In this document: piece by piece, positions 42,223 to 50,706 of the stretch
Position numbering within the stretch: position 1 is the first letter of the stretch
Layout: each line of letters begins with the position of its first letter
NCBI GenBank assembly: GCA_031401035.1
Contig: JANNRA010000223.1
Span: 1 to 52,133, forward strand
Direction of reading: 5' to 3'
Length of the DNA: 52,133 nucleotides
Source of the DNA: JANNRA01 sp031401035
GTDB taxonomy: Bacteria; Desulfobacterota; Binatia; HRBIN30; CADEER01
Notes under the pieces: model-generated
The model's database searches: none
What the model saw: the letters and a program-made list of their open reading frames with translations, nothing else
Told to the model about the DNA's origin: nothing
Made by a program: the position numbers and the translations under genes

Positions 42223-42882
42223 ATGCCGCTCAGCGACGCGCAGATCGAGCGCTACAGCCGCCAGATCATCCTGCCGGAAATCGGCGGCGCCGGTCAGGAG
42301 CGGCTCCTGGCCGCGACCGTGGAGGTACACGGCGCCGGGCCCCTGGCGGCCATGGCAGCGCGCTACCTCGCCGGCGGCGGCGTCGGATACCTGCGGCTGG
42401 TCGACGACGCCGGCGACGCGGCGGCGCTGTGCGCGGAACTGACGGCGCTCAATCCCGAATGCATCGTCACGCGCGGCGCCGCCGCCGCCAGCGTTGCCGT
42501 GACCCTGGCTCTCGACCTGCCGCTGGCGGTCCTCGACGGACTCGTGCGCGCCGGCGCGCCTCATCTCATCGCGGCCGGCTGGGCGGCCGGCAGGGCCGCC
42601 GGCTGGGCCGGCGACAGCGGCTGGCTGCACAGTGGGAACGCGGGGTGCGCCGGCTGCGCGGCCCGCGCGTCGGCGGCGCCGCCGACGACGGCCGCTCTGC
42701 TGGCCGCGCCGGCCACCGGCGCCCTCGCCGCCCTCGCCGCCCTAGCCGCACTGCGGGTACTGCTCGATCTGGCGCCTGACGATGGCGCCAGGTGGTGGCA
42801 TTTCAACGCCGCCGCCGCGGCGCTGGAATCGCGGCCGTTGGCTCGCAACCCCGACTGTGGCGGCTGCGCGCCCTCATCGTGA
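42223..42882 (+). CDS. Degenerate second ThiF/HesA-like protein
   Basis: A 219-residue protein. The N-terminus LSDAQIERYSRQIILPEIGGAGQERL is the classic start of ThiF/MoeB/HesA E1-like enzymes, and two CxxC pairs near the end (CAGCAA, CGGCAP) match their zinc site. However the nucleotide loop GxGxxG is replaced by HGAGPLAA, the NLHRQ-type Arg motif is missing, and no catalytic Cys is visible in the Ala-rich middle. It is therefore probably inactive as an adenylyltransferase and could be a structural or regulatory partner of the first E1. Last gene of the operon, 5 bases after the NIL gene. Confidence 0.75.
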   Translation: MPLSDAQIERYSRQIILPEIGGAGQERLLAATVEVHGAGPLAAMAARYLAGGGVGYLRLVDDAGDAAALCAELTALNPECIVTRGAAAASVAVTLALDLPLAVLDGLVRAGAPHLIAAGWAAGRAAGWAGDSGWLHSGNAGCAGCAARASAAPPTTAALLAAPATGALAALAALAALRVLLDLAPDDGARWWHFNAAAAALESRPLARNPDCGGCAPSS

Positions 42883-42935
42883 CCGCCGCCGCGGCACCCG
42901 ACCGACTCGCGGACGGCGACGGCGTGCCGCTGCGC

Positions 42936-43193
42936 CTAGGCGAGATCGATCGACAGGCCGAAGATCTGCTGCAGCAATAGGTGCGCCGCCAGCAGGGTCG
43001 TCAGCAACAGGCCCATGGCAGCCAACGACAACCCCGCCAAGGCGGCCAGCGCCAGCAGCGAAACGATGGCCAGCGGCGGCGCCAACCATGGAGGCAGACC
43101 GGCCAACGCCTCGCTGAAGCCTACGAGATCGCGCACATCGTCCCAGCCCGCGCTGACCTGGCGCCAGAGGCCGGCGGCGAAGGGCTCCATCAC
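42936..43193 (-). CDS. Small membrane protein of unknown function
   Basis: An 85-residue protein with two likely membrane helices (about residues 35-75: PPWLAPPLAIVSLLALAALA and LAAMGLLLTTLLAAHLLL). GTG 43193 (or ATG 43190) overlaps the stop of the preceding envelope protein by 4 bases, so it is translationally coupled in the sigma/anti-sigma operon. I recognise no family. Confidence 0.65.
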   Translation of the reverse strand: MMEPFAAGLWRQVSAGWDDVRDLVGFSEALAGLPPWLAPPLAIVSLLALAALAGLSLAAMGLLLTTLLAAHLLLQQIFGLSIDLA

Positions 43194-43699
43194 GGCTGCT
43201 CGGCGCTGGCCCGCAGCGGCAGCGAGGCGGGCGGCGCCGTCGTGGTGCGCGCTCCGATGGCGAAGATCAGCACGCCGCTGCGGTAGCGCGGGCCGGCGAC
43301 CAAAAAGGTGCCGTTGTTCTTCAGAGACAGTACGGTGTTGACCAGCGGGCGGCTGCCCTGCATCAACATGACGTTCAGCGACACCCGGTCGCCGTGCAGG
43401 CCGCGCGGCGTGATGATCAGATAGCGCCCGCCTGGGAGCATGAACTGCTCCTCGCGCCGCCAGACGGCGGTGCGCTGCTCGCCCTGGATGAGCCGATAGG
43501 ACGAGTACGGAAAGAGGCTGCGGAAGGGCTGCCGCAACGGCTTCAGCGCGGAATCAAAGATGGTGTCGGCGTTACTCGCCAGCACCGTGTCGATCCGCAC
43601 CTCGACGCCGTCAGGCGGCGTCGAAAGCGACTCGCCGGCAGCGGGCGTTGCCAGGCAGGTGGCGAGCAGCAGCGCAACGCCGCGGACGCCGGGCCTCAC
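43190..43699 (-). CDS. Secreted protein of unknown function in the ECF sigma operon
   Basis: A 169-residue protein with a signal peptide (VRPGVRGVALLLATCLATPAA-type start, cleavage near residue 22). The mature part is rich in beta strands (VEVRIDTVLASN, SYRLIQGEQRTAVWRREEQFML, GRYLIITPRGLHGDRVSLNVML) and ends RYRSGVLIFAIGA. No family is recognised with confidence. GTG 43699 overlaps the anti-sigma stop by 4 bases and is preferred over ATG 43714. It may be a regulon-linked envelope stress protein. Confidence 0.7.
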   Translation of the reverse strand: MRPGVRGVALLLATCLATPAAGESLSTPPDGVEVRIDTVLASNADTIFDSALKPLRQPFRSLFPYSSYRLIQGEQRTAVWRREEQFMLPGGRYLIITPRGLHGDRVSLNVMLMQGSRPLVNTVLSLKNNGTFLVAGPRYRSGVLIFAIGARTTTAPPASLPLRASAEQP

Positions 43700-44259
43700 G
43701 GCACGGAATCCCATGCGTCGACCGCTCCGCCTTCGACCGCCTGGGCGGCGTCGTCCATGATCCACAACAGCGTCGTGTTGGTCTCGGCATCGGTGACCAG
43801 CGCCACCGAGTCGACGCTGCTCTGCATGGAGTCCAACTTGGCGGAGTTGTCGATGCGCGCCAACGGCCCGCGAACACCGCGCTCCACCTCCGGCCCCGGC
43901 CACTGCGTGGCGACGCCAACGGCGATCAACCCTGCCGCCGCAAGGCCCGCAAAAGCCGGTCCGCGCAACCCCCAACCCGCTTCCCGCTCCGCCCACCAGG
44001 CGCGCAACCGGTCGCCGAAGGCCGGCGTGCGCGGTACCAGGCGCGGCGCCACACCGGCCCAGACGCGGCTCAGGTCGATCTCGTCAACCAGCGTACCGAC
44101 ATGCACCGCGATCGACTCCTGCAGGCGTTCAAGGCTGCGCAGTTCGCGCTCACACTCGGCGCAGCGAGTGCTGTGCAGGGCCACGGCGCGCATCTGGCGC
44201 GCCTCCAACTCACCGTCGAAGAAGAGCGGCAGCAGCGGCACGGTCTCGCGACAGGTCAC
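43696..44259 (-). CDS. Anti-sigma factor with zinc-finger (ZAS) domain
   Basis: A 187-residue membrane protein. The N-terminal zf-HC2/ZAS domain has TCRETVPLLPLFFDGEL and the zinc motif HSTRCAEC (H-x3-C-x2-C). One membrane helix (about 100-118, PAFAGLAAAGLIAVGVATQW) separates it from a periplasmic part with acidic repeats. It should bind and hold the ECF sigma factor encoded 49 bases upstream. Confidence 0.85.
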   Translation of the reverse strand: MTCRETVPLLPLFFDGELEARQMRAVALHSTRCAECERELRSLERLQESIAVHVGTLVDEIDLSRVWAGVAPRLVPRTPAFGDRLRAWWAEREAGWGLRGPAFAGLAAAGLIAVGVATQWPGPEVERGVRGPLARIDNSAKLDSMQSSVDSVALVTDAETNTTLLWIMDDAAQAVEGGAVDAWDSVP

Positions 44260-44308
44260 GCGCAGGCCTCCGCAACGATGGGACGAATGTGGGGCAATTG
44301 GGCGCGGT

Positions 44309-44878
44309 TCACAGAAGGTCCTTGAGCTTGTCCTGCAGCTTCTTGCGGGCGTAGTGCAAGCGGCTCATGACCGTACCCTTCGAGCACTGCATGACCCGAC
44401 TGATGTCGTCGTAGGACAGCCCTTCGACCTCTCGCAGGAGTATGACCGCACGGTGATCGGGGGTCAAATCGTCGATTGCCTCCTGCATCCGGCTGCCAAT
44501 CTCGCGCGAGCGCGTCTGCTGATATGGGTCGGCCAGCCGCTGCGCCGGTAGTCGCGCCTCGAGATCCTCTCCGCCGCCGGGCCGGTCCGCCAGGGAGACA
44601 GTACCGTGCCGCCGCTCGCGCCGCCGAAAGTCGATGCCCAGGTTGACGACGATGCGATACAGCCATGTGTAGAAACTCGACTCGCCCTTGAAGCGCTCTA
44701 GGTTTTCGTAGGCCTTGACGAAGGTTTCCTGCGCCAACTCGAGCGCATCGTCGCGGTTGTGGACCATGCCCATGGCGACGGCGAGGACTTTGCGCTGGTA
44801 GCGTTCGACGAGTTCGCGAAAAGCATCCTTGTCGCCTTGGCGGCTCTCGCGAACCAGCTCGCGGTCGCTACGTTCCAC
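44309..44878 (-). CDS. ECF-type RNA polymerase sigma factor
   Basis: A 189-residue sigma-70 family protein with only regions 2 and 4. Region 2 reads DAFRELVERYQRKVLAVAMGM, DDALELAQETFVKAYENLERF and FYTWLYRIVVNLGIDFRRR; region 4 reads MQEAIDDLTPDHRAVILLREVEGLSYDDISRVM with the helix-turn-helix CSKGTVMSRLHYARKKL. It resembles the RpoE-like group. The start is GTG 44878; no strong ribosome site. Target promoters are unknown, likely including its own operon. Confidence 0.93.
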   Translation of the reverse strand: MERSDRELVRESRQGDKDAFRELVERYQRKVLAVAMGMVHNRDDALELAQETFVKAYENLERFKGESSFYTWLYRIVVNLGIDFRRRERRHGTVSLADRPGGGEDLEARLPAQRLADPYQQTRSREIGSRMQEAIDDLTPDHRAVILLREVEGLSYDDISRVMQCSKGTVMSRLHYARKKLQDKLKDLL

Positions 44879-44937
44879 GTCGCCATCCCATCGCCATAGA
44901 CGGCGCGTCGATGGACGTATTCAGCCGCCTCGACACT

Positions 44938-47547
44938 TTAGTGGGCCTCCGCCCAGGTGCGGCCGACCCCGAGATCGACATGCAGCGGCACCGCCAAGGT
45001 CATCACCCCCTCCATCTCCTCGCGGACCACTCGGCTGACGGCCTGGCGATCCGCCTCGGCCACCTCCAGTAGCAGTTCGTCGTGCACTTGCAGGATCATG
45101 CCGCCCCGCAGGCCCTCGGCGGCCAGGCGGCGGTCGACGCTCACCATCGCCCGCTTGATCAGGTCGGCGGCCGAGCCCTGGATCGGCGTGTTGGCGGCGA
45201 CCCGCTCGGCCGCCTGGGCGACGCCGCGTTGCCCGCTGCGCAGCCCGGGTATCGGGCGGCGGCGGCCGAGGATGGTGGTGGCGTAGCCGCGCGCGCGCGC
45301 CTGGTCGACGGTGTCCGTCATGAACTGGCGCACCCCGGGGTAGCGGGCGAAATAGCGGGCGATATACTCCTGCGCCTCGGCGAGGGAGATGGCGAGCTCG
45401 CCAGCCAGGCGCTGCGGTCCCATGCCGTAGAGGATGCCGAAGTTGATGACCTTGGCGGCGCGGCGCTGATCGGCGCTGACCAGGCCCGGCAGGACGTTGA
45501 ACATCTCGGCGGCGGTGCGGGCATGGACGTCCTGGCCACGGCTGAAGGCGTCGATCAGGGCCGGGTCGCCCGACAGGTGGGCGAGGATGCGCAGCTCGAT
45601 CTGGGAGTAATCGGCGGCGATCAGGACCGCCCCGGGCGCGGCGATAAAGGCGGCGCGGATGCGGCGGCCCTCGTCGCCGCGGATCGGGATGTTCTGCAGG
45701 TTCGGCTCGCTCGAGCTCAGGCGTCCAGTGGCCGCACCGGTCTGATTCAGGCTGGTGTGCAGCCGCCCGGTGGCCGGGTTGATAGCCAGCGGCAGGGCAT
45801 CGACGTAGGTCGATTTGAGCTTGGACAGCGCCCGGTAGTCGAGGATGCGGGCCGGCAACGGGTGCGCCTGCGCCAGTCGGGTGAGTACGTCGACATCGGT
45901 CGAGAGCCCAGTCTTGCCGCGTTTGACGCCGCGCGTCGGCAGGCCGAGGCGTTCGAAGAGGACGGTGCGCAACTGTGGCGGCGAGTTGACGTTGAACGCC
46001 TCGCCGGCGAGGGCGTGAATCTCCGTCAGCAGCGCCTCGATGCGGGCGCCGAACTCGACGCTCAACTGCTGCAGGTGGTCGAGGTCGACCAGCATGCCGC
46101 GGCGTTCGATGCGGGCGAGCACCCGCACCAGCGGCATCTCGACCTCGTCGAACAGGGGAGCCAGCCCGTCCGCCTGCAGACGTGCGCGCAGCGCGGCGGC
46201 GAGTGGCGCGAGGACGGTGACTCCGGCGGCGGCGCCGGCGAGGCCGTCGCGGAACGGCGCCGGATGGACGCCGAGGTGTTCGGCTGCGAGCCGTTCGAGC
46301 GGCACTCCCGGCGAGGCATCGAGGAGCGCCGCCGCCAGGCCGACGTCGAAGACCCTCCCGCCGAGGGCGATGCCGCACGCCGCGAGGGCCAGCAGGTCGC
46401 GCTTGATATCGTGCCCGAAGACCTCCACACCACCGTCGGCAAGGCCGTCGCGCGCCGCCGCCACCATGTCCGGCGCATCGAGCGGCAGGCGCACCGGGGC
46501 CTCGCCACCGACGCTCAGCACCAGTGCGCGCGCCGCGGTGGTCGCCGCCGGGCCGTCATCGACGAGCGTCGTCAGCCCCAGCCAGCCGCCGGCGTGGGCG
46601 CGCGCGAAATGCGCCGGCACCTGCGCCGCCGAAGTGATCAGCTCCGCCTCGACCACCAGCGCCGGCCTCTCGACGGCGAGCAGGCGCAGCAGGCTCTCGA
46701 AGCCGAGTTCAGTGAAGAGCGCCTGCGCCGCGGCGGCGTCGGGCGGCTGCACGCGCAGATCCTCGAGCCCACAGGCGAGCGCCACGTCGCGGCGCAGGGC
46801 GACCAGCCCCTTGCTCAGACGCGCCGTGTCCGCCTCGGCGCGCAGGCGCGCAGCGATCTTCGCCGCGCCACGCAGCGGCAGACGGGCGACGGCGTCGAGG
46901 TCGGCCAGGATCGCCTCGACCGACCCACACGCCTGGACCAGCGCGATGGCGGTCTTCTCGCCGATCCCACTGACGCCGGGAACGTTGTCGGCGACATCGC
47001 CCATCAATGCCAGAACGTCGACGACCCGCTCCGGCGGCACGCCGTACCGCACCTCGACCGCGGCGGTATCCATCCACCGGTCGCGCATGGTGTCCCACAG
47101 CTTCACGTGCGGACCGACGAGCTGCATGAGGTCCTTGTCGGCCGTGACCACGACGCAGTCGAGGTGCGGCCCGGCGAGCGTCGTGGTGAGCGTGGCGATG
47201 ACGTCGTCGGCTTCGACGTCGGGGACCCGTAGCGCCGCGATGCGCAGCGCCGCGACGACGCGCTGAATCTGCGGAATCTGCACCGCCAACTCGCCCGGCA
47301 TCTCCGGCCGGTGCGCCTTGTAGTCGGCGTACATCGCGTCGCGAAAGGTCTTGCGCGCGGCATCGAACACTACCACCACATAATCCGCCTTCGCCTCGCC
47401 GAGCAGCTTCAGCAGCATGGTGGTGAAGCCGTACACCGCGTTGGTGGGCTGCCCGGTCGGCCCTGTGAGCGGCGGCAGGGCGTGAAAGGCGCGGTAGACG
47501 TAGGAACTGCCGTCCACAAGCACGAGGCGCGGGCGAGGGCCGGACAT
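44938..47547 (-). CDS. polA: DNA polymerase I
   Basis: An 869-residue repair and Okazaki-fragment polymerase. The 5'-3' exonuclease/FEN domain (1-290) has LVDGSSYVYRAFHAL, EADDVIATL, TADKDLMQL and GDVADNVPGVSGIGEKTA. The polymerase domain has ATGRLSSSEPNLQNIPIR, AADYSQIELRILAHLS (metal Asp), the O helix RRAAKVINFGILYG and LQVHDELLLEV (metal Asp/Glu). The middle domain (about 290-460) lacks the DxE and other acidic residues of the 3'-5' proofreading site (where E. coli has FDTET it reads GLTTLVDD), so proofreading is probably lost, as in Taq. Starts at ATG 47547. Confidence 0.96.
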   Translation of the reverse strand: MSGPRPRLVLVDGSSYVYRAFHALPPLTGPTGQPTNAVYGFTTMLLKLLGEAKADYVVVVFDAARKTFRDAMYADYKAHRPEMPGELAVQIPQIQRVVAALRIAALRVPDVEADDVIATLTTTLAGPHLDCVVVTADKDLMQLVGPHVKLWDTMRDRWMDTAAVEVRYGVPPERVVDVLALMGDVADNVPGVSGIGEKTAIALVQACGSVEAILADLDAVARLPLRGAAKIAARLRAEADTARLSKGLVALRRDVALACGLEDLRVQPPDAAAAQALFTELGFESLLRLLAVERPALVVEAELITSAAQVPAHFARAHAGGWLGLTTLVDDGPAATTAARALVLSVGGEAPVRLPLDAPDMVAAARDGLADGGVEVFGHDIKRDLLALAACGIALGGRVFDVGLAAALLDASPGVPLERLAAEHLGVHPAPFRDGLAGAAAGVTVLAPLAAALRARLQADGLAPLFDEVEMPLVRVLARIERRGMLVDLDHLQQLSVEFGARIEALLTEIHALAGEAFNVNSPPQLRTVLFERLGLPTRGVKRGKTGLSTDVDVLTRLAQAHPLPARILDYRALSKLKSTYVDALPLAINPATGRLHTSLNQTGAATGRLSSSEPNLQNIPIRGDEGRRIRAAFIAAPGAVLIAADYSQIELRILAHLSGDPALIDAFSRGQDVHARTAAEMFNVLPGLVSADQRRAAKVINFGILYGMGPQRLAGELAISLAEAQEYIARYFARYPGVRQFMTDTVDQARARGYATTILGRRRPIPGLRSGQRGVAQAAERVAANTPIQGSAADLIKRAMVSVDRRLAAEGLRGGMILQVHDELLLEVAEADRQAVSRVVREEMEGVMTLAVPLHVDLGVGRTWAEAH

Positions 47548-47598
47548 GGTGGGTCGAGAGCCCTACCAGACGGGTGCGTGCGCTTCAATTCGCGCGCC

Positions 47599-47627
47599 TT
47601 GACAAGGTCCGAGGCCACGCATACACC
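47599..47627 (+). promoter_or_regulatory. Putative promoter of the GldA-like operon
   Basis: TTGACA (47599-47604), 17-base spacer, TACACC (47622-47627), then 10 bases to ATG 47638. The -35 is perfect, the -10 weak. No Shine-Dalgarno is visible. Confidence 0.4.
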
Positions 47628-47637
47628 GCCGTGCTTA

Positions 47638-48363
47638 ATGATCGAGGTGCGTGACCTGACCAAGCGCTACGGCGACCTGGTGGCCGTCGAGCGCATCTCC
47701 TTCACCGCCAACAAGGGGGAAGTGGTCGGATTCCTGGGGCCCAATGGGGCCGGCAAGACGACCACCATGCGCATCATCACCGGTTTCCTGGCGGCGACCA
47801 GCGGCACCGTGCGGGTCGAGGATTTCGACATCTTCGACGATTCGCACGAGGTGCGGAAGCGCATCGGCTACCTGCCCGAGAACCCGCCGCTGTACCTCGA
47901 CATGACGGTCAGCGCCTACCTGAAATTCGTCGGGCGCATCAAGGGCATCCCGCGTGCCCGCCTCGGCGACGCCGTCGATCGATCCCTGCAACGCTGCGGC
48001 CTCACCGACGTGCACCGGCGCGTCTGCGGCCACCTCTCGAAGGGGTTTCGCCAACGCGTCGGACTCGCCCAGGCGATCATCCACGAGCCGAGCGTGCTGG
48101 TGCTCGACGAGCCGACCATCGGCCTCGACCCGCGCCAGATTCGCGACATCCGTGCCCTCGTGCGCGAGCTCGCCAGCGAGCGCACCGTCATCTTGTCGAC
48201 CCACATCCTGCAGGAAGTCGCGCAGATCTGTCAGAAGGTCGTCATCATCAACGCGGGCCGCGTCGTCGTCGAGGACCAGATCGGGCACCTGACGCAGGAC
48301 GCGCCGCTCGAAGAGGTGTTCATGCGCTCCATCAGCGGCGGCGGCGAGGAGGCGATCGCGTGA
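47638..48363 (+). CDS. ABC transporter ATP-binding protein, GldA/CcmA-like
   Basis: A 241-residue ABC ATPase. Walker A GPNGAGKTTTM (about 36-46), Q-loop region YLPENPPLYLDMTV, signature LSKGFRQRVGLAQA (LSKGF variant of LSGGQ), Walker B VLVLDEPTIGLDP and H-loop STHILQEV. This is the ATPase of an exporter type close to GldA and NatA. It is followed by the permease with a 4-base overlap. It powers the membrane complex encoded downstream. Confidence 0.93.
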   Translation: MIEVRDLTKRYGDLVAVERISFTANKGEVVGFLGPNGAGKTTTMRIITGFLAATSGTVRVEDFDIFDDSHEVRKRIGYLPENPPLYLDMTVSAYLKFVGRIKGIPRARLGDAVDRSLQRCGLTDVHRRVCGHLSKGFRQRVGLAQAIIHEPSVLVLDEPTIGLDPRQIRDIRALVRELASERTVILSTHILQEVAQICQKVVIINAGRVVVEDQIGHLTQDAPLEEVFMRSISGGGEEAIA

Positions 48364-49133
48364 AGAATGCGCTCGCCATCGCGGCCAAGGACCTGCGCTC
48401 GCAGTTCGTCTCGCCGATCGCCTACGTCGTCCTCACAGGCTACCTGCTCCTCGGCGGGTGGTTCTTCTTCAACCTGCTGGCGCGCTTCAACACCCTCCTC
48501 AACCTCTACCTCAGCTTCCGCAACCCGGAGGCGATGGACCGCCTCAACCTGAACGAATTCGTCATCGCCCCGTTGCTGCACAACCTGTCGGTGATCCTCG
48601 TCATCCTGGTGCCGGTGATCACCATGCGCAGCTTCGCCGAGGAGAAGCGCAGCGGCACCTACGAGCTGCTTATGACTTCGCCGATCACCGTCACCGAGAT
48701 CGTCCTCGGCAAGTTCCTCGGCGCTTTCGCCTTCGTCTGCCTGATGATTCTGCTCACCGGCGTCTACCCGTTGATCCTGGTCCTCTACGGCAACCCCGAA
48801 GTGGGCGTCGTGCTGAGCGGGTTTCTCGGGCTGCTGCTGCTGGCGACGGCCTTCGTCTCGGTCGGGCTGCTGACCTCGTCGTTCACCGAGAACCAGATCA
48901 TCGCCGCGGTGAGCTGCCTGGTCACCCTGCTGCTGCTCTACGTCATCTCGTGGCCGGCCGACACCGCAGGCGAATCAGTCGGCGCGCTGCTGAAGTACCT
49001 CTCGCTCACCGAGCACTTCGGCGAGTTGGTGAAAGGCGTCATCGACACCCGCGACCTGATGTATTTCGGCAGCATCATCGTCCTCGCCCTGTTCCTGACA
49101 CAGCGCTCGGTCGAGTCGCTGCGCTGGAGGTGA
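48360..49133 (+). CDS. ABC-2 type permease, GldF-like
   Basis: A 257-residue ABC-2 membrane protein with six predicted helices, for example IAYVVLTGYLLLGGWFFF at the start and SIIVLALFLTQRS at the end. The block MRSFAEEKRSGTYELLMTSPIT is the typical ABC-2/GldF cytoplasmic coupling sequence. GTG 48360 overlaps the ATPase stop (GTGA). Confidence 0.92.
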   Translation: MKNALAIAAKDLRSQFVSPIAYVVLTGYLLLGGWFFFNLLARFNTLLNLYLSFRNPEAMDRLNLNEFVIAPLLHNLSVILVILVPVITMRSFAEEKRSGTYELLMTSPITVTEIVLGKFLGAFAFVCLMILLTGVYPLILVLYGNPEVGVVLSGFLGLLLLATAFVSVGLLTSSFTENQIIAAVSCLVTLLLLYVISWPADTAGESVGALLKYLSLTEHFGELVKGVIDTRDLMYFGSIIVLALFLTQRSVESLRWR

Positions 49134-49137
49134 GTCT

Positions 49138-50688
49138 GTGCGGCGCAGCAGCGGACTCCTCGGCCTGATCGGCATCATCTTCCTCCTCTTCGCCGCCGTC
49201 GCGTGGGCGTTGACGCTCGGGGAAACGGTCTTCGACCGGATCTACATCCTCGCGCATGCGATCGGCGGCGTGCTCGCACTGATCGCCTACTTCAGCAGTG
49301 GCGTCGACAATCTGCGCACCTTCCTGGGTGAGCGCTCGACGCGCTACGGCACCAGCACCATCGTCGCCTCACTCATCTTCCTCGCCATCCTGACGCTGCT
49401 CAACGTCCTCGCCTACCGCCACCACGCGCGCCTCGACCTGACGTCCGAGCGCGTCTTCAGTCTGTCGCCGCAGTCGACGCAGGTGCTGCAGGGGCTGACC
49501 CAGGACCTGCGCGTGGAGGCCTTCGTCGAGGGCGGCGTGAGCCCCGAGCTCGGGGCCCTCTTGCGGAACTACAGCGGGGCGTCGGCCAAGGTCAGCCACC
49601 GCCTCATCGACCCCGATCGTGAGCCGGAGTTGGCCGAACGCCACGGCATCAAGGCGTACAATACGGTCCGCTTGCAGTACGGCGAAGCGAGCAGCCTGGT
49701 GACGCAGCCGAGCGAAGAGGCGCTGACCAACGCGATCATCAAGCTGACCCGCAGCTCGGCACAGACGGTCTGCGTGATCGAAGGCCATGGCGAGCCGGAC
49801 ATCGACGACCGCGAGGGCGCGCGCGGCTACGCGCTGGTCAAGCAGGCGCTGGAGAACGAAACGTACACGGTGAAGAAGGTCCTGTTGGCGACGCTCGACG
49901 CGGTGCCGGCGGACTGCAGCGTGGTGGTCGTCGCCGGCCCGACGCGTCCGTACCTGGCGCAGGAGCTGCCGCTGCTCGAGGCGTACATCAAGCGCGGCGG
50001 CCGCCTGCTCTTTCTGCTGCCGCCGCGGGCGGCGCAGGAGTTCGCGGCCTTCCTTGCTCCATACGGCGTCACGCTCGGGGCCGACGTTGTCGTCGATCAG
50101 GTGGTGCGCATCTTCCAGGGACCGGCGCTCGGCCTGGCACCGCTGGTCGAAACCTACGACGCCGCGCATGAGATCACCAAGGGCATCAGCGGGCGCTCGC
50201 TGTTCCCGATGGTGCGATCGGTGGGCGCCGCCGAGGGCGTCGCCGGCGTGACCGCGACCGAGCTGGTGAAAACCAGCCCGTCGAGTTGGGCCGAAACCGA
50301 CCTGCCGGCGCTGTTCGAGACACAGCAGGCTACTCTCGATCCCGCCGACCGACGCGGCCCGGTGCCCATCGCCGTCGCCGCCGAGATCGACCTCGCGCAG
50401 TTCGGCGTCGCCGGCGGCGGCACGGCGCGCATCGCCGTCTTCGGCTCGAGCGAGTTCGCCGACAATCAGAACCTCGAGGGCACGTTCTTCAACCGCGACC
50501 TGTTCCTCAACACCGTCGGCTGGCTGGTCGGTCAGTCCGATCTGCTCGCCATCCGCCCGCGCGCGCTGCGCGCCTCGCGCGTCGATTTCTCGGAGCGCGA
50601 GGCGACGGCGATCTTCTACCTGTCGGTGCTCGTGCTGCCGGAACTGATACTGCTCACCGGGCTCGTCGTCTGGTGGCGGCGCGAGTAG
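49138..50688 (+). CDS. GldG-family ABC-associated auxiliary protein
   Basis: A 516-residue protein with two N-terminal helices plus a third (about residues 10-90), a large extracytoplasmic part, and one C-terminal helix (SVLVLPELILLTGLVVWW). The soluble part matches GldG/IFT52-like ABC-type uncharacterised domains: DLTSERVFSLSPQSTQVLQGL, VCVIEGHGEPDI and a PTRPYLAQELPLLEAYIKRGGRLLF region. GldG works with GldA/GldF in gliding and protein secretion in Bacteroidetes; elsewhere the role is unknown. GTG 49138 has GGAGGTGAG upstream. Confidence 0.88.
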   Translation: MRRSSGLLGLIGIIFLLFAAVAWALTLGETVFDRIYILAHAIGGVLALIAYFSSGVDNLRTFLGERSTRYGTSTIVASLIFLAILTLLNVLAYRHHARLDLTSERVFSLSPQSTQVLQGLTQDLRVEAFVEGGVSPELGALLRNYSGASAKVSHRLIDPDREPELAERHGIKAYNTVRLQYGEASSLVTQPSEEALTNAIIKLTRSSAQTVCVIEGHGEPDIDDREGARGYALVKQALENETYTVKKVLLATLDAVPADCSVVVVAGPTRPYLAQELPLLEAYIKRGGRLLFLLPPRAAQEFAAFLAPYGVTLGADVVVDQVVRIFQGPALGLAPLVETYDAAHEITKGISGRSLFPMVRSVGAAEGVAGVTATELVKTSPSSWAETDLPALFETQQATLDPADRRGPVPIAVAAEIDLAQFGVAGGGTARIAVFGSSEFADNQNLEGTFFNRDLFLNTVGWLVGQSDLLAIRPRALRASRVDFSEREATAIFYLSVLVLPELILLTGLVVWWRRE

Positions 50689-50706
50689 CGCCGCCACCCC
50701 CCCGCC

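Noticed and set aside
42883..42935. Inverted repeat GCGGCAC/GTGCCGC between convergent genes as a terminator
   Set aside because: Short arms with a long loop and no T tract; too weak to call.
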